Made by a program: the position numbers and the translations under genes
The notes under the pieces: generated by a model
What the model saw: only the letters and a program-made list of their open reading frames with translations
Told to the model about the DNA's origin: nothing
Database searches by the model: none
Shown here: in pieces, positions 8,313-20,158 of the stretch
Layout of the letters: each line of letters starts with the position of its first letter
Numbering within the stretch: the stretch's first letter is position 1
Source: Planctomycetota bacterium
GTDB lineage: Bacteria; Planctomycetota; Phycisphaerae; Phycisphaerales; UBA1924
NCBI GenBank assembly: GCA_014584315.1
Contig: JACTNA010000031.1
Span: forward strand, 62,001-126,000
DNA length: 64,000 nt
Direction of reading: 5' to 3'

Positions 8313-8882
8313 ATGGCCGCGCGGTGCCCCTGGGCGAAGACAGAGTTGTCGATCGCGTACCACGACGCCGAGTGGGGCGTGCCTCGGCACGACGATCGCA
8401 CGCTCTTCGAGTTCATCACCCTCGAAGGCGCGCAGGCGGGGCTGTCGTGGGAGACGATCCTGCGCAAGCGGGATCGCTACCGCGAGGTCTTCGCGGGGTT
8501 CGACCCGTCACGCGTCGCGCGGTTCACGCCCGCGCGCGTCGAACGGCTGCTGGCGGACCCCGGGATCGTCCGCAACCGGGCGAAGGTCGAATCGACGGTC
8601 GCCAACGCCCGCGCCGTGCTGCGCGTGCAGCGGGAGTTCGGCTCGCTGGACGCGTACCTGTGGCGGTTCGTGGACGGCTGCCCGGTCGTCAACCGCCGGA
8701 GGCGCATGAGCGACGTGCCCGCGAGCACGCCCGTCTCCGACGCGATGAGCAAGGACCTGAAGCGCCGGGGCTTCGGCTTCGTCGGCACGACGATTTGCTA
8801 CGCCCTCATGCAGGCGGTCGGCATGGTGAACGACCACCTCGTCACCTGCCCGCGCCACGGGGAGATCGCTCGCCTGCCCTGA
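8313..8882 (+). CDS. tag: DNA-3-methyladenine glycosylase I
   Basis: This 189-residue protein aligns over its whole length with the Tag family, which excises 3-methyladenine from alkylated DNA. The zinc-knot ligands are present at the canonical places Cys5, His17, His175 and Cys179, and the catalytic Glu38 sits in FITLEGAQAGLSW. GFVGTTICYALMQAVGMVNDH is the expected C-terminal helix region, and the length matches the E. coli enzyme. It begins 2 nt after the preceding PH-domain gene and probably sits in the same transcription unit. No separate promoter is visible, so its expression may follow the bPH2 pair. Confidence 0.96.
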   Translation: MAARCPWAKTELSIAYHDAEWGVPRHDDRTLFEFITLEGAQAGLSWETILRKRDRYREVFAGFDPSRVARFTPARVERLLADPGIVRNRAKVESTVANARAVLRVQREFGSLDAYLWRFVDGCPVVNRRRRMSDVPASTPVSDAMSKDLKRRGFGFVGTTICYALMQAVGMVNDHLVTCPRHGEIARLP

Positions 8883-8929
8883 GACAACGAGCCGCGGGCG
8901 TGAGCGAGCGGTTCGCGCGGCGAGCCGCC

Positions 8930-10198
8930 TCAGTTGAACCACCACGCGTGGCGGAAGACCTGCCCCTCGAAGGCCCGGACCATGCGGTCCCACGTGCCGT
9001 CGGCGGTGTACTCGCCCTCCTCGAGGTACGGCCCGGCCGCGGACCCCTGCACCCACAGGACGAGGTCGAAACGTCGCTGCTCGGCGAAGACCCGCCGGAC
9101 GTTGATGCCCCGCGAGCCGTCGCCGCGCCAGAAGCGGAGCAGGCGTCGGCCCTGGAGGAGCGCCTCCACCTCGTCCAGCCCGAGCAGCCAGGCCTCGCGC
9201 ATCTCCGCGTCGACGCGAGCGTTCGGGATGGCGGACGTCTGGCGCGGGTTGGGGATCCACTCGCGGTCGTTGTCCGTTTCGGCGTCGAAGTGGCGCCACA
9301 TGTCGCGGCTGTGGCCGATCGCGGCGAGCAGGTGCGAGCGGGCCGACTCCAGCCGCGCCGCGTCCTTCACCTCGAAACTCAGCAGGTGAACGAACGCGAT
9401 CACGTCCGTCGCGTCGATGCCGGTCTCGAAATCGAACGGCCTGCGCGGGCCTTTGAGGAACTCGTACGGCGTGACGGTGGCGGGGAAGAAGACGTGCCCG
9501 GCCCGCTCGAAGAGGTCCCGCGTGTCGTGCGCGAGAACGGCCTCGCCGAAGGCCATGCAGATGCGGCAGTACCCGCGGAGCCAGTCCACGTCGCCCCGGT
9601 CGAAGGCGATGACGAACTCCGCCGCGCTCTCGCGGCCCGGGCGGAAGGCGTCCTGGACGATGCGGAAGAGCCGCCAGAGTTCCTCGTCCTCGGCCGCGAC
9701 GCCGTCCGCGTTGAGGTCGAAGCGGACGAGTCCGAGGCGGGCGCGGACCTTCACCGAGTCGCCGCGCACGTCGGCGAGCGTGCGTTCGACCGTCGCGACG
9801 TCGTCGAGCCACGCGTGAACGATGGCCTCGAACTGTTCGTGGGTGATGGGCCGCGGGTCGGGGTTCGCGGCGACGCCCTGGTTCACGCCGCCGAGGCCGG
9901 TCATGATGCCGGCGAGGGCGACGGTGTTGAACCCGCCGTGCCGGTAGAGCGACTGCGAGAGCCGCTCGCCGGAACGGAGGAACATGACGATGGCGTGCGC
10001 GAAGCGCGCGTCCTCGTCGAGGGGGTTCTCGCGCAGGTGGGCGTCCAGGGCGGACTGCGCGGCCGCGAGCGAGCCGTCGCCGTGCCCGGCGGTGAAGGCG
10101 CGCTCGATCACGTCCGGCTGCCCGCCCCCGTGCGCGGGCGAGGGCGAGTCGAGGACGAGGAGGGCGAGAACGGCGGCGATGAAGGCCGAGCGCAGCAT
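8930..10198 (-). CDS. Exported hypothetical protein with EF-hand-like loop
   Basis: This 422-residue protein has a signal peptide (about 22 residues, ending SPAHG) and no recognised catalytic motif. It is largely alpha-helical in pattern with a possible TPR-like start (AAAQSALDAHLRENPLDEDARF). It includes one calcium-loop-like stretch DLNADGVAAEDEE and a conserved-looking Trp/Arg-rich C-terminal part. AAAGGAG ends 6 nt before the ATG. TATGAT (10224-10219) suggests a very short leader starting close to the SD. The neighbours are unrelated. Function is unknown; similar long exported hypotheticals are common in planctomycetes. Confidence 0.7.
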   Translation of the reverse strand: MLRSAFIAAVLALLVLDSPSPAHGGGQPDVIERAFTAGHGDGSLAAAQSALDAHLRENPLDEDARFAHAIVMFLRSGERLSQSLYRHGGFNTVALAGIMTGLGGVNQGVAANPDPRPITHEQFEAIVHAWLDDVATVERTLADVRGDSVKVRARLGLVRFDLNADGVAAEDEELWRLFRIVQDAFRPGRESAAEFVIAFDRGDVDWLRGYCRICMAFGEAVLAHDTRDLFERAGHVFFPATVTPYEFLKGPRRPFDFETGIDATDVIAFVHLLSFEVKDAARLESARSHLLAAIGHSRDMWRHFDAETDNDREWIPNPRQTSAIPNARVDAEMREAWLLGLDEVEALLQGRRLLRFWRGDGSRGINVRRVFAEQRRFDLVLWVQGSAAGPYLEEGEYTADGTWDRMVRAFEGQVFRHAWWFN

Positions 10199-10218
10199 GG
10201 CACGCTCCTTTCACGGTC

Positions 10219-10224
10219 ATCATA
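10219..10224 (-). promoter_or_regulatory. -10 box upstream of the 8930-10198 gene
   Basis: TATGAT on the minus strand, 20 nt before the ATG, leaving room for an AAAGGAG SD at the very 5' end of the mRNA. The -35 is not clear. Confidence 0.45.
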
Positions 10225-10250
10225 CGGCCGGGCCGCCCGGCGACTTCCGC

Positions 10251-10291
10251 GACGAAAACGCCCGCCCCTGCGGTGTGCGCGGGGGCGGGCG
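10251..10291 (-). terminator. Rho-independent terminator after the subtilase gene
   Basis: The stem is 10282-10291 with 10259-10268 (10 bp, GC only), followed on the minus strand by TTTTCG. It lies 38 nt downstream of the subtilase stop. Confidence 0.8.
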
Positions 10292-10328
10292 TGTGTGCCC
10301 GGGTGGTGAGGCCGCCGCCGGCCGTCGA

Positions 10329-12647
10329 TCACTCGCAGCCGTCGTTGTAGGCGTTGAGGAAGGCGAGGACGTCGAGGGAGTTGATGACGGTGTCGCCGTT
10401 GAAGTCGGCCTTCGGGTCGCCGTCGTTGTAGGCGTTGAGGAAGGCGAGGACGTCGAGCGAGTTGACGACCGTGTCGCCGTTGAAGTCGGCGGGGCAGTCC
10501 TCGCCGCAATCGATGACCGTGATGCGGAAGTCGTCGATGCAGGCCTCGACCAGCGACTGCGGGTCGTAGTCGGAGGCGACGAAACGGAAGCGGATCTGGC
10601 TCGTCGGCGTCACGATGTCGCTCAGCCTGAACTCCTTGTAGAGCCAGCCGCCCTCGACCTCGGACCCGCTCGGCCCGACGGTCTCGACGTTGGTCCAGGT
10701 GGAGCCGCCGTTGGTGGAGACGTCCACGACGAAGACGTCGGAGTAGGGTCCGTTTCCTGCGTGGTTGCAGAACCAGCGCCAGTAACTGATGACGGGGTCC
10801 TGGCCCGCGAGGTCGAAGACGGGGCTGAAGAGGGTTGTCTTGCCGTTGTCGACGTCGTAGGTGCCCGCGCTGGTGCCGGCCCGTCCGTCGGTGACCCAGC
10901 AGTTCGTGCCCGAGACGACCGAGCCGGGCTGCACGACGATGCCGCCGCTCGTCGTCTGCTGCGGCGCCATGCGGCTCCAGTGTCCTGTCGTGGCGTTGTC
11001 GTCCCCGGCGCCCGCGGTCCAGCCCTTGTTCGTGTCGAAGTTGTCCTCGAAGAGCGTGACGAGGGCCTTGGCCGAGAGCGCGCTGTGCGAGTTCGTCGGG
11101 GCGTTGCCGGGCGAGGTGTAGGTCTTGTTGTCGTCCGCCTGTGCACTGAAGTAGAAGGCGACGTCCGTGCCGCAGGTGGACGCGGGGAAGACCGCGTCGT
11201 AGACGTTCGGTGAGACGACGGTCATGGGGATGGCCTGCCACCCGCTGCCCGTGTCGACGTGGAGCGTGCCCGTGCCGGGGACGGGGTCGATGCCGGTGCC
11301 GGTGACGTTGACGCGCACGGTGTCGCCGCCCTGCGGGTCGAGGATGCTCGGCAGCCCGCCGGGGAAGTCGAACTTGAGCGACGAAATGAGCGACATCGAG
11401 CCGAGCACGTTGATGCGTCCGTAGCCGAAGGTGTTGTCGACGCCGGGCGTGCCGAGGTCGGTGCAGCCCTGCTTGAGGATGGCCTCGACCTCGTCCGGGG
11501 TCAGGGAGGGGTTGGCGGAGAAGATCAGGCCGCAGAGGCCGGCGGTGAGCGGGCAGGCGAAACTCGTCCCGCTGACGCCGCCGTACGCGCTGTTGCTGCT
11601 GTTGCTGGTGGTGTAGACGCTGACGGCCGGGGCCGTGACGTCGACGAACGGCCCGTACGCGGAGAACGAGGCCTTGTTGTCGTTCTGGTCGGTCCCGCCG
11701 GCGACGATGAGGTCGTCGGCGTCGCGGTTGCCGAAGGTGAGGTTGCGGTTGTCGTTGCCGGCGGCCCAGACGAGCAGCCCGCCGAGCGACTTGATGTAGG
11801 TCGCGCTGGTGAGGTTGGTCTGATTGTCCACGCCGCTGTAACTCACGCTGGCGACCTTGTCGCCCGTCTCGATGGCGGTTCGCGCGCCGTGGTTGAGCGT
11901 GTTGAGGTCCGAACTGCCGCCGCTGGAGTTGGACACCCGCATCATGCGGTGGCCGAGGTTCCAGCCGACTCCGGAGACGCCGACGGCGTTGTTGCCGTTG
12001 GCCGACCCGCACCCGGTCACGTTCGTGCCGTGCCCGTTGATGTCGTTGATCTGCCCGCCGGCGGACTCCCACACGCGGTTGACGGCGTTGTACGCCTCCC
12101 GGCGGTGCAGCAGCAGGTCCTGGTGGGTGGTGCGGACGCCGGTGTCGCAGTAGGCGACGACGGTGGTGGGGTTGCCGGTGTGGATGTCCCATCCGGCGCA
12201 CGAGCTCATGCGGTTGGCGTTGTGGTGCCACTGGTTGCCGAGCAGCGGATCGTTCGGGCACGCCAGCGGGTAGACGATCCAGTTCGGATGGACGTACTGG
12301 AACAGGCCGGTCTCGAGCAGTTCGCGCGCCACGCGCTCCTCCTCGCCCAGCCCCACTTCGAGGACGTACTCGTCCGTCTGCCAGACGTACTCGACGAGTT
12401 CGTGCTTGAGCGCGGCCTCCTTCGCGGCCTGCGCCTTGGCCCGCGCTTCATCGACGAGCACGCCGCGTTTGGCCCAGTCCGTGTCCTGCACGGGACGAGC
12501 GATCAGCTGTCCCGAAAACTCCTGCAGCCCGGGCCGCTCGACGAACATCGGCTCCCCGACGCCCGCGGTCTGGCCCCATGCGTTCGCAACCGCCGCGCCC
12601 AGCGCGACGACAACAGCGATCCCGGCCGTTCTTCGAAACATCTTCAT
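10329..12647 (-). CDS. Secreted subtilisin-like protease with GC-type dockerin repeats
   Basis: This 772-residue S8 family protease has a signal peptide (about 1-25). A propeptide-like region to about residue 140 is followed by the peptidase domain with Asp168 (AYCDTGV), His206 (NGHGTN), Asn298 (AAGND) and Ser362 (SGTSFACP). All triad residues and the oxyanion Asn are present. A beta-sandwich region follows, and the C-terminus has two 27-residue dockerin-like repeats (FNGDTVVNSLDVLAFLNAYN type) ending in GCE. The dockerin pair should bind Ca and attach the enzyme to a partner; no cohesin is in this window. ATGAAGATG at 12647 follows GGAACGGAGA, and a promoter TTGTGC-18-TACGTT lies about 70 nt upstream. 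Confidence 0.93.
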   Translation of the reverse strand: MKMFRRTAGIAVVVALGAAVANAWGQTAGVGEPMFVERPGLQEFSGQLIARPVQDTDWAKRGVLVDEARAKAQAAKEAALKHELVEYVWQTDEYVLEVGLGEEERVARELLETGLFQYVHPNWIVYPLACPNDPLLGNQWHHNANRMSSCAGWDIHTGNPTTVVAYCDTGVRTTHQDLLLHRREAYNAVNRVWESAGGQINDINGHGTNVTGCGSANGNNAVGVSGVGWNLGHRMMRVSNSSGGSSDLNTLNHGARTAIETGDKVASVSYSGVDNQTNLTSATYIKSLGGLLVWAAGNDNRNLTFGNRDADDLIVAGGTDQNDNKASFSAYGPFVDVTAPAVSVYTTSNSSNSAYGGVSGTSFACPLTAGLCGLIFSANPSLTPDEVEAILKQGCTDLGTPGVDNTFGYGRINVLGSMSLISSLKFDFPGGLPSILDPQGGDTVRVNVTGTGIDPVPGTGTLHVDTGSGWQAIPMTVVSPNVYDAVFPASTCGTDVAFYFSAQADDNKTYTSPGNAPTNSHSALSAKALVTLFEDNFDTNKGWTAGAGDDNATTGHWSRMAPQQTTSGGIVVQPGSVVSGTNCWVTDGRAGTSAGTYDVDNGKTTLFSPVFDLAGQDPVISYWRWFCNHAGNGPYSDVFVVDVSTNGGSTWTNVETVGPSGSEVEGGWLYKEFRLSDIVTPTSQIRFRFVASDYDPQSLVEACIDDFRITVIDCGEDCPADFNGDTVVNSLDVLAFLNAYNDGDPKADFNGDTVINSLDVLAFLNAYNDGCE
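10341..10490 (-). repeat. 81-nt-period direct repeat encoding dockerin units
   Basis: Units 10341-10409 and 10422-10490 are nearly identical over 69 nt, with an offset of 81 nt (27 codons). High DNA identity between the two units implies recent duplication or gene conversion. Confidence 0.85.
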
Positions 12648-12716
12648 TCTCCGTTCCTGAGTGGTCCGTGTCCGCGCCGCGACCCCCCGTCGCCGGCGAC
12701 CCCCACGCCCACGTTC

Positions 12717-12746
12717 AACGTACAGCACGGGGACGCCCCAGCACAA
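12717..12746 (-). promoter_or_regulatory. Promoter of the subtilase gene
   Basis: On the minus strand TTGTGC (12746-12741) is separated by 18 nt from TACGTT (12722-12717). This predicts a leader of about 60 nt to the ATG at 12647, which has an SD. Confidence 0.6.
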
Positions 12747-12835
12747 CGCGCATGGGGCCGAATCAGGCCGATTGTCGCGCTTTTCGGACACTCCCGGGAC
12801 GAAAGCGGCGGCCGTTCCGATCTGATCGAGGGGAA

Positions 12836-13930
12836 TCACCCGTCCGAAGCCCCGGTCTTCCCCACCCACTCCGCCAACAGCCGGTGAAAGTGGTGTACGC
12901 CCTGCTCGCGCGTGGGCGAGTACCGCCCCCGGTCGTACAGCCGAGAGCGCACGCCGCGTTGCACCGCCTCGACCACCGCCTCGTCCTCGCGCTCGACGCG
13001 GTCGAGGTCCGCCCCCGCACCGGTCGAGATGCGCGACTCGTCCCAGACGTAACTGAGAAACGAGACCCGCGTGCGATCGACGCCCAGCGGGCGCACCACG
13101 TTCACCGAGACGCCCCACGGGTAAAAGTTCAGCATGGTGTTCGGGAAGAGCCAGTAGTAGTACGCCGCGATGTCAAGCCCCTTGTCGGGCGAGTCCGCGG
13201 GCAGATCGAACACGTCCTCGCCCCCCTTGCTCACGCCCAGTTGCAGGCTCGAATAGCGGTGTATCTCGGTGCGGTACTGCCCGTAGTCCAGCGCGGCCGC
13301 GAGCGAGGCGTGCACGAACGGGATGTGGAACCCCTCCAGGTAGTTCTCGACGTAGAGCGCCCAGTTGCACTTCACGAGGTAGTCGCGGCTCCGCGTCGGA
13401 TCGAGCCTGGCCTGCTCGATCGGCAGGAACCGGACCCTCCGGTCCATCTCCGCCGAGAACTCCTCGAAGCCGAATCGCGGGGCGAGACCGGCGAAGATGA
13501 ACGTTCGCCACACCGCCATCGGCACCCGCGGGAGATCGTCCTTCTCCGTCGGGAAGTCCTCGCACCGCTCGAACTCGGGCATCGACCTGAATCGGCCGTC
13601 CAACTCGAACCGTCGCCCGTGATAGCGGCAGGTCAGGCAGGTCGCCCGATCGGGCGCCTCAGCGACCAGCGTCCCCCTGTGCGTGCAGACATTCGACAGG
13701 CAGTGCAGGGCATCGGAGCGGTCGCGGGTGAGCACGATCGGCTCGTCGAGACACCCTTCGAGGAGCGTCACGGGGTGAACCTGGCCCGGCAGCCGCAACG
13801 ACTCCGCGTCCGCGACGAGCTGCCACGATCGCGCAAAGACCGCGTTCCTCGTTCGCTCGTAGACCTGCGGATCGGCGTAGAAGCGGCCGGGAAGCGTCCA
13901 GGCCCGTCGGATGTCCGCGTCGATCTCCAT
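12836..13930 (-). CDS. Rieske [2Fe-2S] ring-hydroxylating oxygenase alpha subunit
   Basis: This 364-residue aromatic-ring-hydroxylase-type protein has Rieske cluster ligands Cys82-x-His84 (CTHRG) and Cys101-x2-His104 (CRYHG). The mononuclear iron domain carries ENYLEGFHIPFVH, matching the D/E-N-Y-x-E-x2-H-x3-H motif. The nearest family type is the choline/carnitine monooxygenase or RHO alpha-subunit group, but substrate cannot be fixed. Reductase partners are not adjacent. GGAGGT lies 5 nt before the ATG. The gene diverges from the kinase gene (116 nt gap) and is followed by the subtilase promoter region. Confidence 0.9.
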   Translation of the reverse strand: MEIDADIRRAWTLPGRFYADPQVYERTRNAVFARSWQLVADAESLRLPGQVHPVTLLEGCLDEPIVLTRDRSDALHCLSNVCTHRGTLVAEAPDRATCLTCRYHGRRFELDGRFRSMPEFERCEDFPTEKDDLPRVPMAVWRTFIFAGLAPRFGFEEFSAEMDRRVRFLPIEQARLDPTRSRDYLVKCNWALYVENYLEGFHIPFVHASLAAALDYGQYRTEIHRYSSLQLGVSKGGEDVFDLPADSPDKGLDIAAYYYWLFPNTMLNFYPWGVSVNVVRPLGVDRTRVSFLSYVWDESRISTGAGADLDRVEREDEAVVEAVQRGVRSRLYDRGRYSPTREQGVHHFHRLLAEWVGKTGASDG

Positions 13931-14046
13931 CCCGCACCTCCGGAATGTGCTCTGCCGGACGGAGGTTACCGTCCATTCCAGGCATGAACCGCGACTCCGC
14001 CCCGGCGATCTGCTAGGCTTGGACCCAGACCGTCAGGGGGCGATGG

Positions 14047-17187
<3,141 letters not shown>

Positions 17188-17205
17188 GCCGGGTTTCGTT
17201 CACCA

Positions 17206-17721
17206 ATGCGCACGATCACCGTCATCACCACGGGCGGCACCATCGAGAAGACGTTCGACGAGCGCACCGGCTCGCTCGAGAACCGCGGCTCGATCCTCCG
17301 CCGCATGCTCCGCCGCATTCGTCTTGAAGAGACCGAGACCCGGATCGTCGAACTGATGAGCAAGGACAGCCTGCTTATGGACGACGCCGACCGCGCGCGC
17401 ATCGTCGCGGCGGTCGGGGAGGCCCTCGGCACGCCCGGCGTGTCCGGGGTCGTCATCCTGCACGGGACCGACACGCTGGACCGCACGGGCGAGGCGCTGC
17501 ACGCGACGATCGGCGTCCCGGCGGTCCCCGTCGTCCTGACCGGCGCGATGCGTCCGTTCGAGATGAAGCAGTCGGATGCGCTCCAGAACCTGACAGAGGC
17601 GTTGTTCGCGGTCGGGGTGTTGGCTCCGGGGGTGTATTGCGTGGCGCACGGGCGCGCGCTCCGGTTTCCCGGCGTGATCAAGGATCGTGCCCGTTCGACT
17701 TTCGTACGTGCTGCGGGGTGA
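17206..17721 (+). CDS. Asparaginase N-terminal-domain protein (one domain)
   Basis: This 171-residue protein corresponds only to the N-terminal domain of type I/II L-asparaginases. It has TTGGTIEK with nucleophile-type Thr12 and HGTDTLD with Thr88-Asp89, the second Thr-Asp pair. The C-terminal domain found in enzymes of about 330 residues is absent, and the frame ends cleanly at TGA. Short asparaginase-domain proteins of about 165 residues exist as a family, so this is probably not a truncation. A flexible-loop Tyr equivalent is not obvious. It lies 18 nt after the kinase gene. Activity is uncertain. Confidence 0.78.
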   Translation: MRTITVITTGGTIEKTFDERTGSLENRGSILRRMLRRIRLEETETRIVELMSKDSLLMDDADRARIVAAVGEALGTPGVSGVVILHGTDTLDRTGEALHATIGVPAVPVVLTGAMRPFEMKQSDALQNLTEALFAVGVLAPGVYCVAHGRALRFPGVIKDRARSTFVRAAG

Positions 17722-17764
17722 GGCTGGTCCTCGGGTGCCCCGGATGAATCGGCGGCATTTCCCG

Positions 17765-17792
17765 TTGCGCGGCGGGCCGGCCGCTGTACACT
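17765..17792 (+). promoter_or_regulatory. Promoter of the 17871-18788 dockerin gene
   Basis: TTGCGC (17765-17770), 16 nt, then TACACT (17787-17792) with a TG just before the -10. The predicted leader is about 70 nt, ending in AGGAG before ATGATG. Confidence 0.6.
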
Positions 17793-17870
17793 CGTGGCGT
17801 CGGTGTCCCCGGAGGTAACGGGCGGCCTCGCCCGTCGGGGCTGAACCGGTGCTTCAACAGGAGAGTAGAC

Positions 17871-18788
17871 ATGATGAGCCTTCGTTTCGTTCCGGTCGCG
17901 GTCGCTGCGCTCTGCGCGGGCTCGGGCATCGCGGCGGCCCAGACCAGTCGCCTGTACATGATCGCGTACGACAGCGACCGGGCCGTCATCGTGCAGAACG
18001 GCCAGATCGTCAAGCAGTTCACCAACAGCGGCGCCGGCCGCGAGTCCGCGATGGCGATCCACGGCAGCCTGCGCGTGCTCGGGCGGAACCCGGGCGAGAA
18101 CGGGCGCGAGTACGACCTCGACGGCAACCTCCTCGGGGGCGGGCCCTACACGAATCCCGCGTACGTGGACGTCTACGACGGCACGACCGACGGCACGTTC
18201 AACTACGGCATCGCCCACAACGACTTCACAACCAACTTCGCGGTGGTGCGCGGCGACGCGAACTGGAACGGCGTCTCCGTCCACTTCGTCCCCGTCGAGC
18301 GCAGTTCGGGCATCACGTACGACTCGAAGACGAACACGCTCTGGATCGCGGGCAACGTCGGCGGATTCACCGGTCTCATGCAGTACGACCTCGCCGGCAA
18401 CCTGCTCCAGCACATCACGCTGCCGTTCATCAGCGGCGCGGGGTACGGCATCGCGTACGACCCCGCCGACGACACCCTCTGGATCACCGGCGCCTTCAAC
18501 GGCGGCACGGTGGACGCCTACCAACTCAGCAAGAGCGGCGCCCTCCTCCAGACCGTGGACCTGCCCGGCATGCCCGCCACCAACTGGATCAGCGCGGAGA
18601 TCCTCGATGATGAGGACTGCTTCGTCGATTGCAACGGCGACACCGTGATCAACTCGCTCGACGTGCTCTGCTTCCTCAACCTCTACACCGCCCAGGACCC
18701 GGCGGCCGACTGCAACGGCGACACCGTGATCAACTCGCTCGACGTGCTCTGCTTCCTGAACCTCTACAACAACCCGCCTTGCCCGTGA
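17871..18788 (+). CDS. Secreted beta-propeller-like protein with two dockerin repeats
   Basis: This 305-residue protein has a signal peptide (about 1-23, ending GIAAAQ). Its body has repeated YDxxxNTLWIxGN and YDPADDTLWITG units, suggesting a small propeller. The C-terminus carries two CNGDTVINSLDVLCFLNLY units spaced 27 residues apart and ends NPPCP. Each dockerin unit here carries an extra Cys (LCFLN), unlike the other copies in the window. AGGAG lies 8 nt before the first of two adjacent ATGs. A promoter lies at 17765-17792 and a strong terminator at 18823-18860. Function is probably cell-surface or extracellular; the ligand is unknown. Confidence 0.82.
   Translation: MMSLRFVPVAVAALCAGSGIAAAQTSRLYMIAYDSDRAVIVQNGQIVKQFTNSGAGRESAMAIHGSLRVLGRNPGENGREYDLDGNLLGGGPYTNPAYVDVYDGTTDGTFNYGIAHNDFTTNFAVVRGDANWNGVSVHFVPVERSSGITYDSKTNTLWIAGNVGGFTGLMQYDLAGNLLQHITLPFISGAGYGIAYDPADDTLWITGAFNGGTVDAYQLSKSGALLQTVDLPGMPATNWISAEILDDEDCFVDCNGDTVINSLDVLCFLNLYTAQDPAADCNGDTVINSLDVLCFLNLYNNPPCP
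18630..18767 (+). repeat. 81-nt-period direct repeat encoding dockerin units
   Basis: Units 18630-18686 and 18711-18767 match at 56 of 57 positions, with an offset of 81 nt. Identical codon choice indicates recent duplication or conversion within the gene. Confidence 0.88.
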
Positions 18789-18822
18789 GGCGGGTCGCCC
18801 GAATCCACGACCACCCACACCC

Positions 18823-18860
18823 GCGACGCTCGGTCCGCTCGGACCGGGCGTCGCCTGTTT
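18823..18860 (+). terminator. Strong rho-independent terminator
   Basis: A 14-bp stem (18823-18836 with 18841-18854, one G-T pair) with loop GCTC is followed by CTGTTTTG. It ends the plus-strand gene at 18788. Confidence 0.88.
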
Positions 18861-18890
18861 TGCACGTCCCGCGGCGGGGGCGGCTCCCGT

Positions 18891-20156
18891 TCAGCACCCG
18901 GCGGCGAAGGCGCTCAGGAACGCAATGGCATCCGACGCGGTGACGTCTCCGTCGTTGTCCGTGTCCGCCTTGGGCCGTCGTGCGCCGTAGTCCGCGAAGT
19001 ACGCCACGAGGTCGAGCGAGCCGATCGTCCCATCGCGATCGTGGTCAGCGATGCACGGGAAGGGCATGCTGGCGTGCCATCCCTCGCGCTGCCCGTCGGG
19101 ATTGATGCCCGATCCGACAATCACACGTCCGTCCTCGCTCAGCGCGCTCGGCGCGTCGAGCGTCCAGTCGGTGGTGTCCGCGCCGAGCGACGAGAGCAGC
19201 CCCTGGAGCTCCTGGAACCGCGACGAGTATGTGTCCCACACCCACGCCCGGTTGTCGCAGTGGACGAGCACGACCCGCCCGTGGTCCGCGAGGTCAACCG
19301 CCACCGCCGTCTTCCCGGGCACCGGCGTCCCGAGGTCGAGCGTCGCCGCGCCGAACTCGACGAGCAGTGCCGTCGCCGGCCCGCCGGTGTGCGCCATCGA
19401 CCCGCAGGCAAACCTTCCGTCCGGCGACACGGCCCTCCCCCCCCCGTCCTCCAGGTTCTCGACACGCCCCGCGTCCAGGCTGACCACGAACTTCGCGTGA
19501 AACGGGGCGTTCTCCGACCCCACCGCGACCGCGCCGCCGTTCGAGACGCCCTGCATCCGACCGATGATGTTGTACTCCTCAGTGCCGGTTTCGATCCATC
19601 GCTCGCCATCGTGCAACGCAGCGCCCGGGTTCTGGAGCAGAGTCGCGACGCGTCCGGCGACCCAGACCCCGTCGCGCGACACCGCGAGCGCGGCCGACTC
19701 GTCCCGTCCCTCGGGCGTGCCGAGCGATCGCATCGGCGAAAGCCCCGCGCTCCGGAAGGCCTCAAACCGCAGCGTGCCGTCCACCTGCCGTCCGACCGCG
19801 GATGAACCGACGATCACGGCGCCGTCTCCGCTCACCGCGGTGGCCTCGCTGGAGAACAGGGCACCGCGACGGAACGCGCCAAGCCCGCGCATCGAGACGA
19901 CGTGGTACGCCTTTCCGCGGCGCTCGAGGCGCCACGCCACGCCCTCGTACCTCCCCGGCCCGGTCCGGTGCGATCGGCTCGCGCCCACCACGACCCGTCC
20001 GTCCGCCGACACGTCCGCCGCGCGGCTGTGGAACGCGTCGCCCGGCAGGTCGCCCAGCGGAGTGAAGGTCGCGACTTGCCCGGATGCACACGCGCACGCC
20101 GCCGCCACCGTGCCGCAGGTCAGGGCGAGACCGCTCGCACGCTCCCGACTCGCCAT
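18891..20156 (-). CDS. Secreted HAF-repeat-like protein with degenerate dockerin pair
   Basis: This 421-residue exported protein has a signal peptide (about 1-27, ending CASGQ). The body shows repeated VSADGRVVVG, VSGDGAVIVGSS, VSRDGVWVAG and LSEDGRVIVGSG segments, typical of HAF/extracellular-repeat propellers. The C-terminus reads DHDRDGTIGSLDLVAYF and DTDNDGDVTASDAIAFLSAF and ends AAGC. This is a dockerin-like pair more divergent than the others but with the same terminal GC. The ATG lies 2 nt after the stop of the carbonic-anhydrase-like gene, and GAGGTG overlaps that stop, so it is the third gene of an operon beginning at 20877. Confidence 0.8.
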   Translation of the reverse strand: MASRERASGLALTCGTVAAACACASGQVATFTPLGDLPGDAFHSRAADVSADGRVVVGASRSHRTGPGRYEGVAWRLERRGKAYHVVSMRGLGAFRRGALFSSEATAVSGDGAVIVGSSAVGRQVDGTLRFEAFRSAGLSPMRSLGTPEGRDESAALAVSRDGVWVAGRVATLLQNPGAALHDGERWIETGTEEYNIIGRMQGVSNGGAVAVGSENAPFHAKFVVSLDAGRVENLEDGGGRAVSPDGRFACGSMAHTGGPATALLVEFGAATLDLGTPVPGKTAVAVDLADHGRVVLVHCDNRAWVWDTYSSRFQELQGLLSSLGADTTDWTLDAPSALSEDGRVIVGSGINPDGQREGWHASMPFPCIADHDRDGTIGSLDLVAYFADYGARRPKADTDNDGDVTASDAIAFLSAFAAGC

Positions 20157-20158
20157 CG

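Noticed and set aside
10341..10490. Tandem repeats as a CRISPR array
   Set aside because: Two in-frame units of 27 codons encode dockerin-like repeats; there are no spacers and no cas genes.
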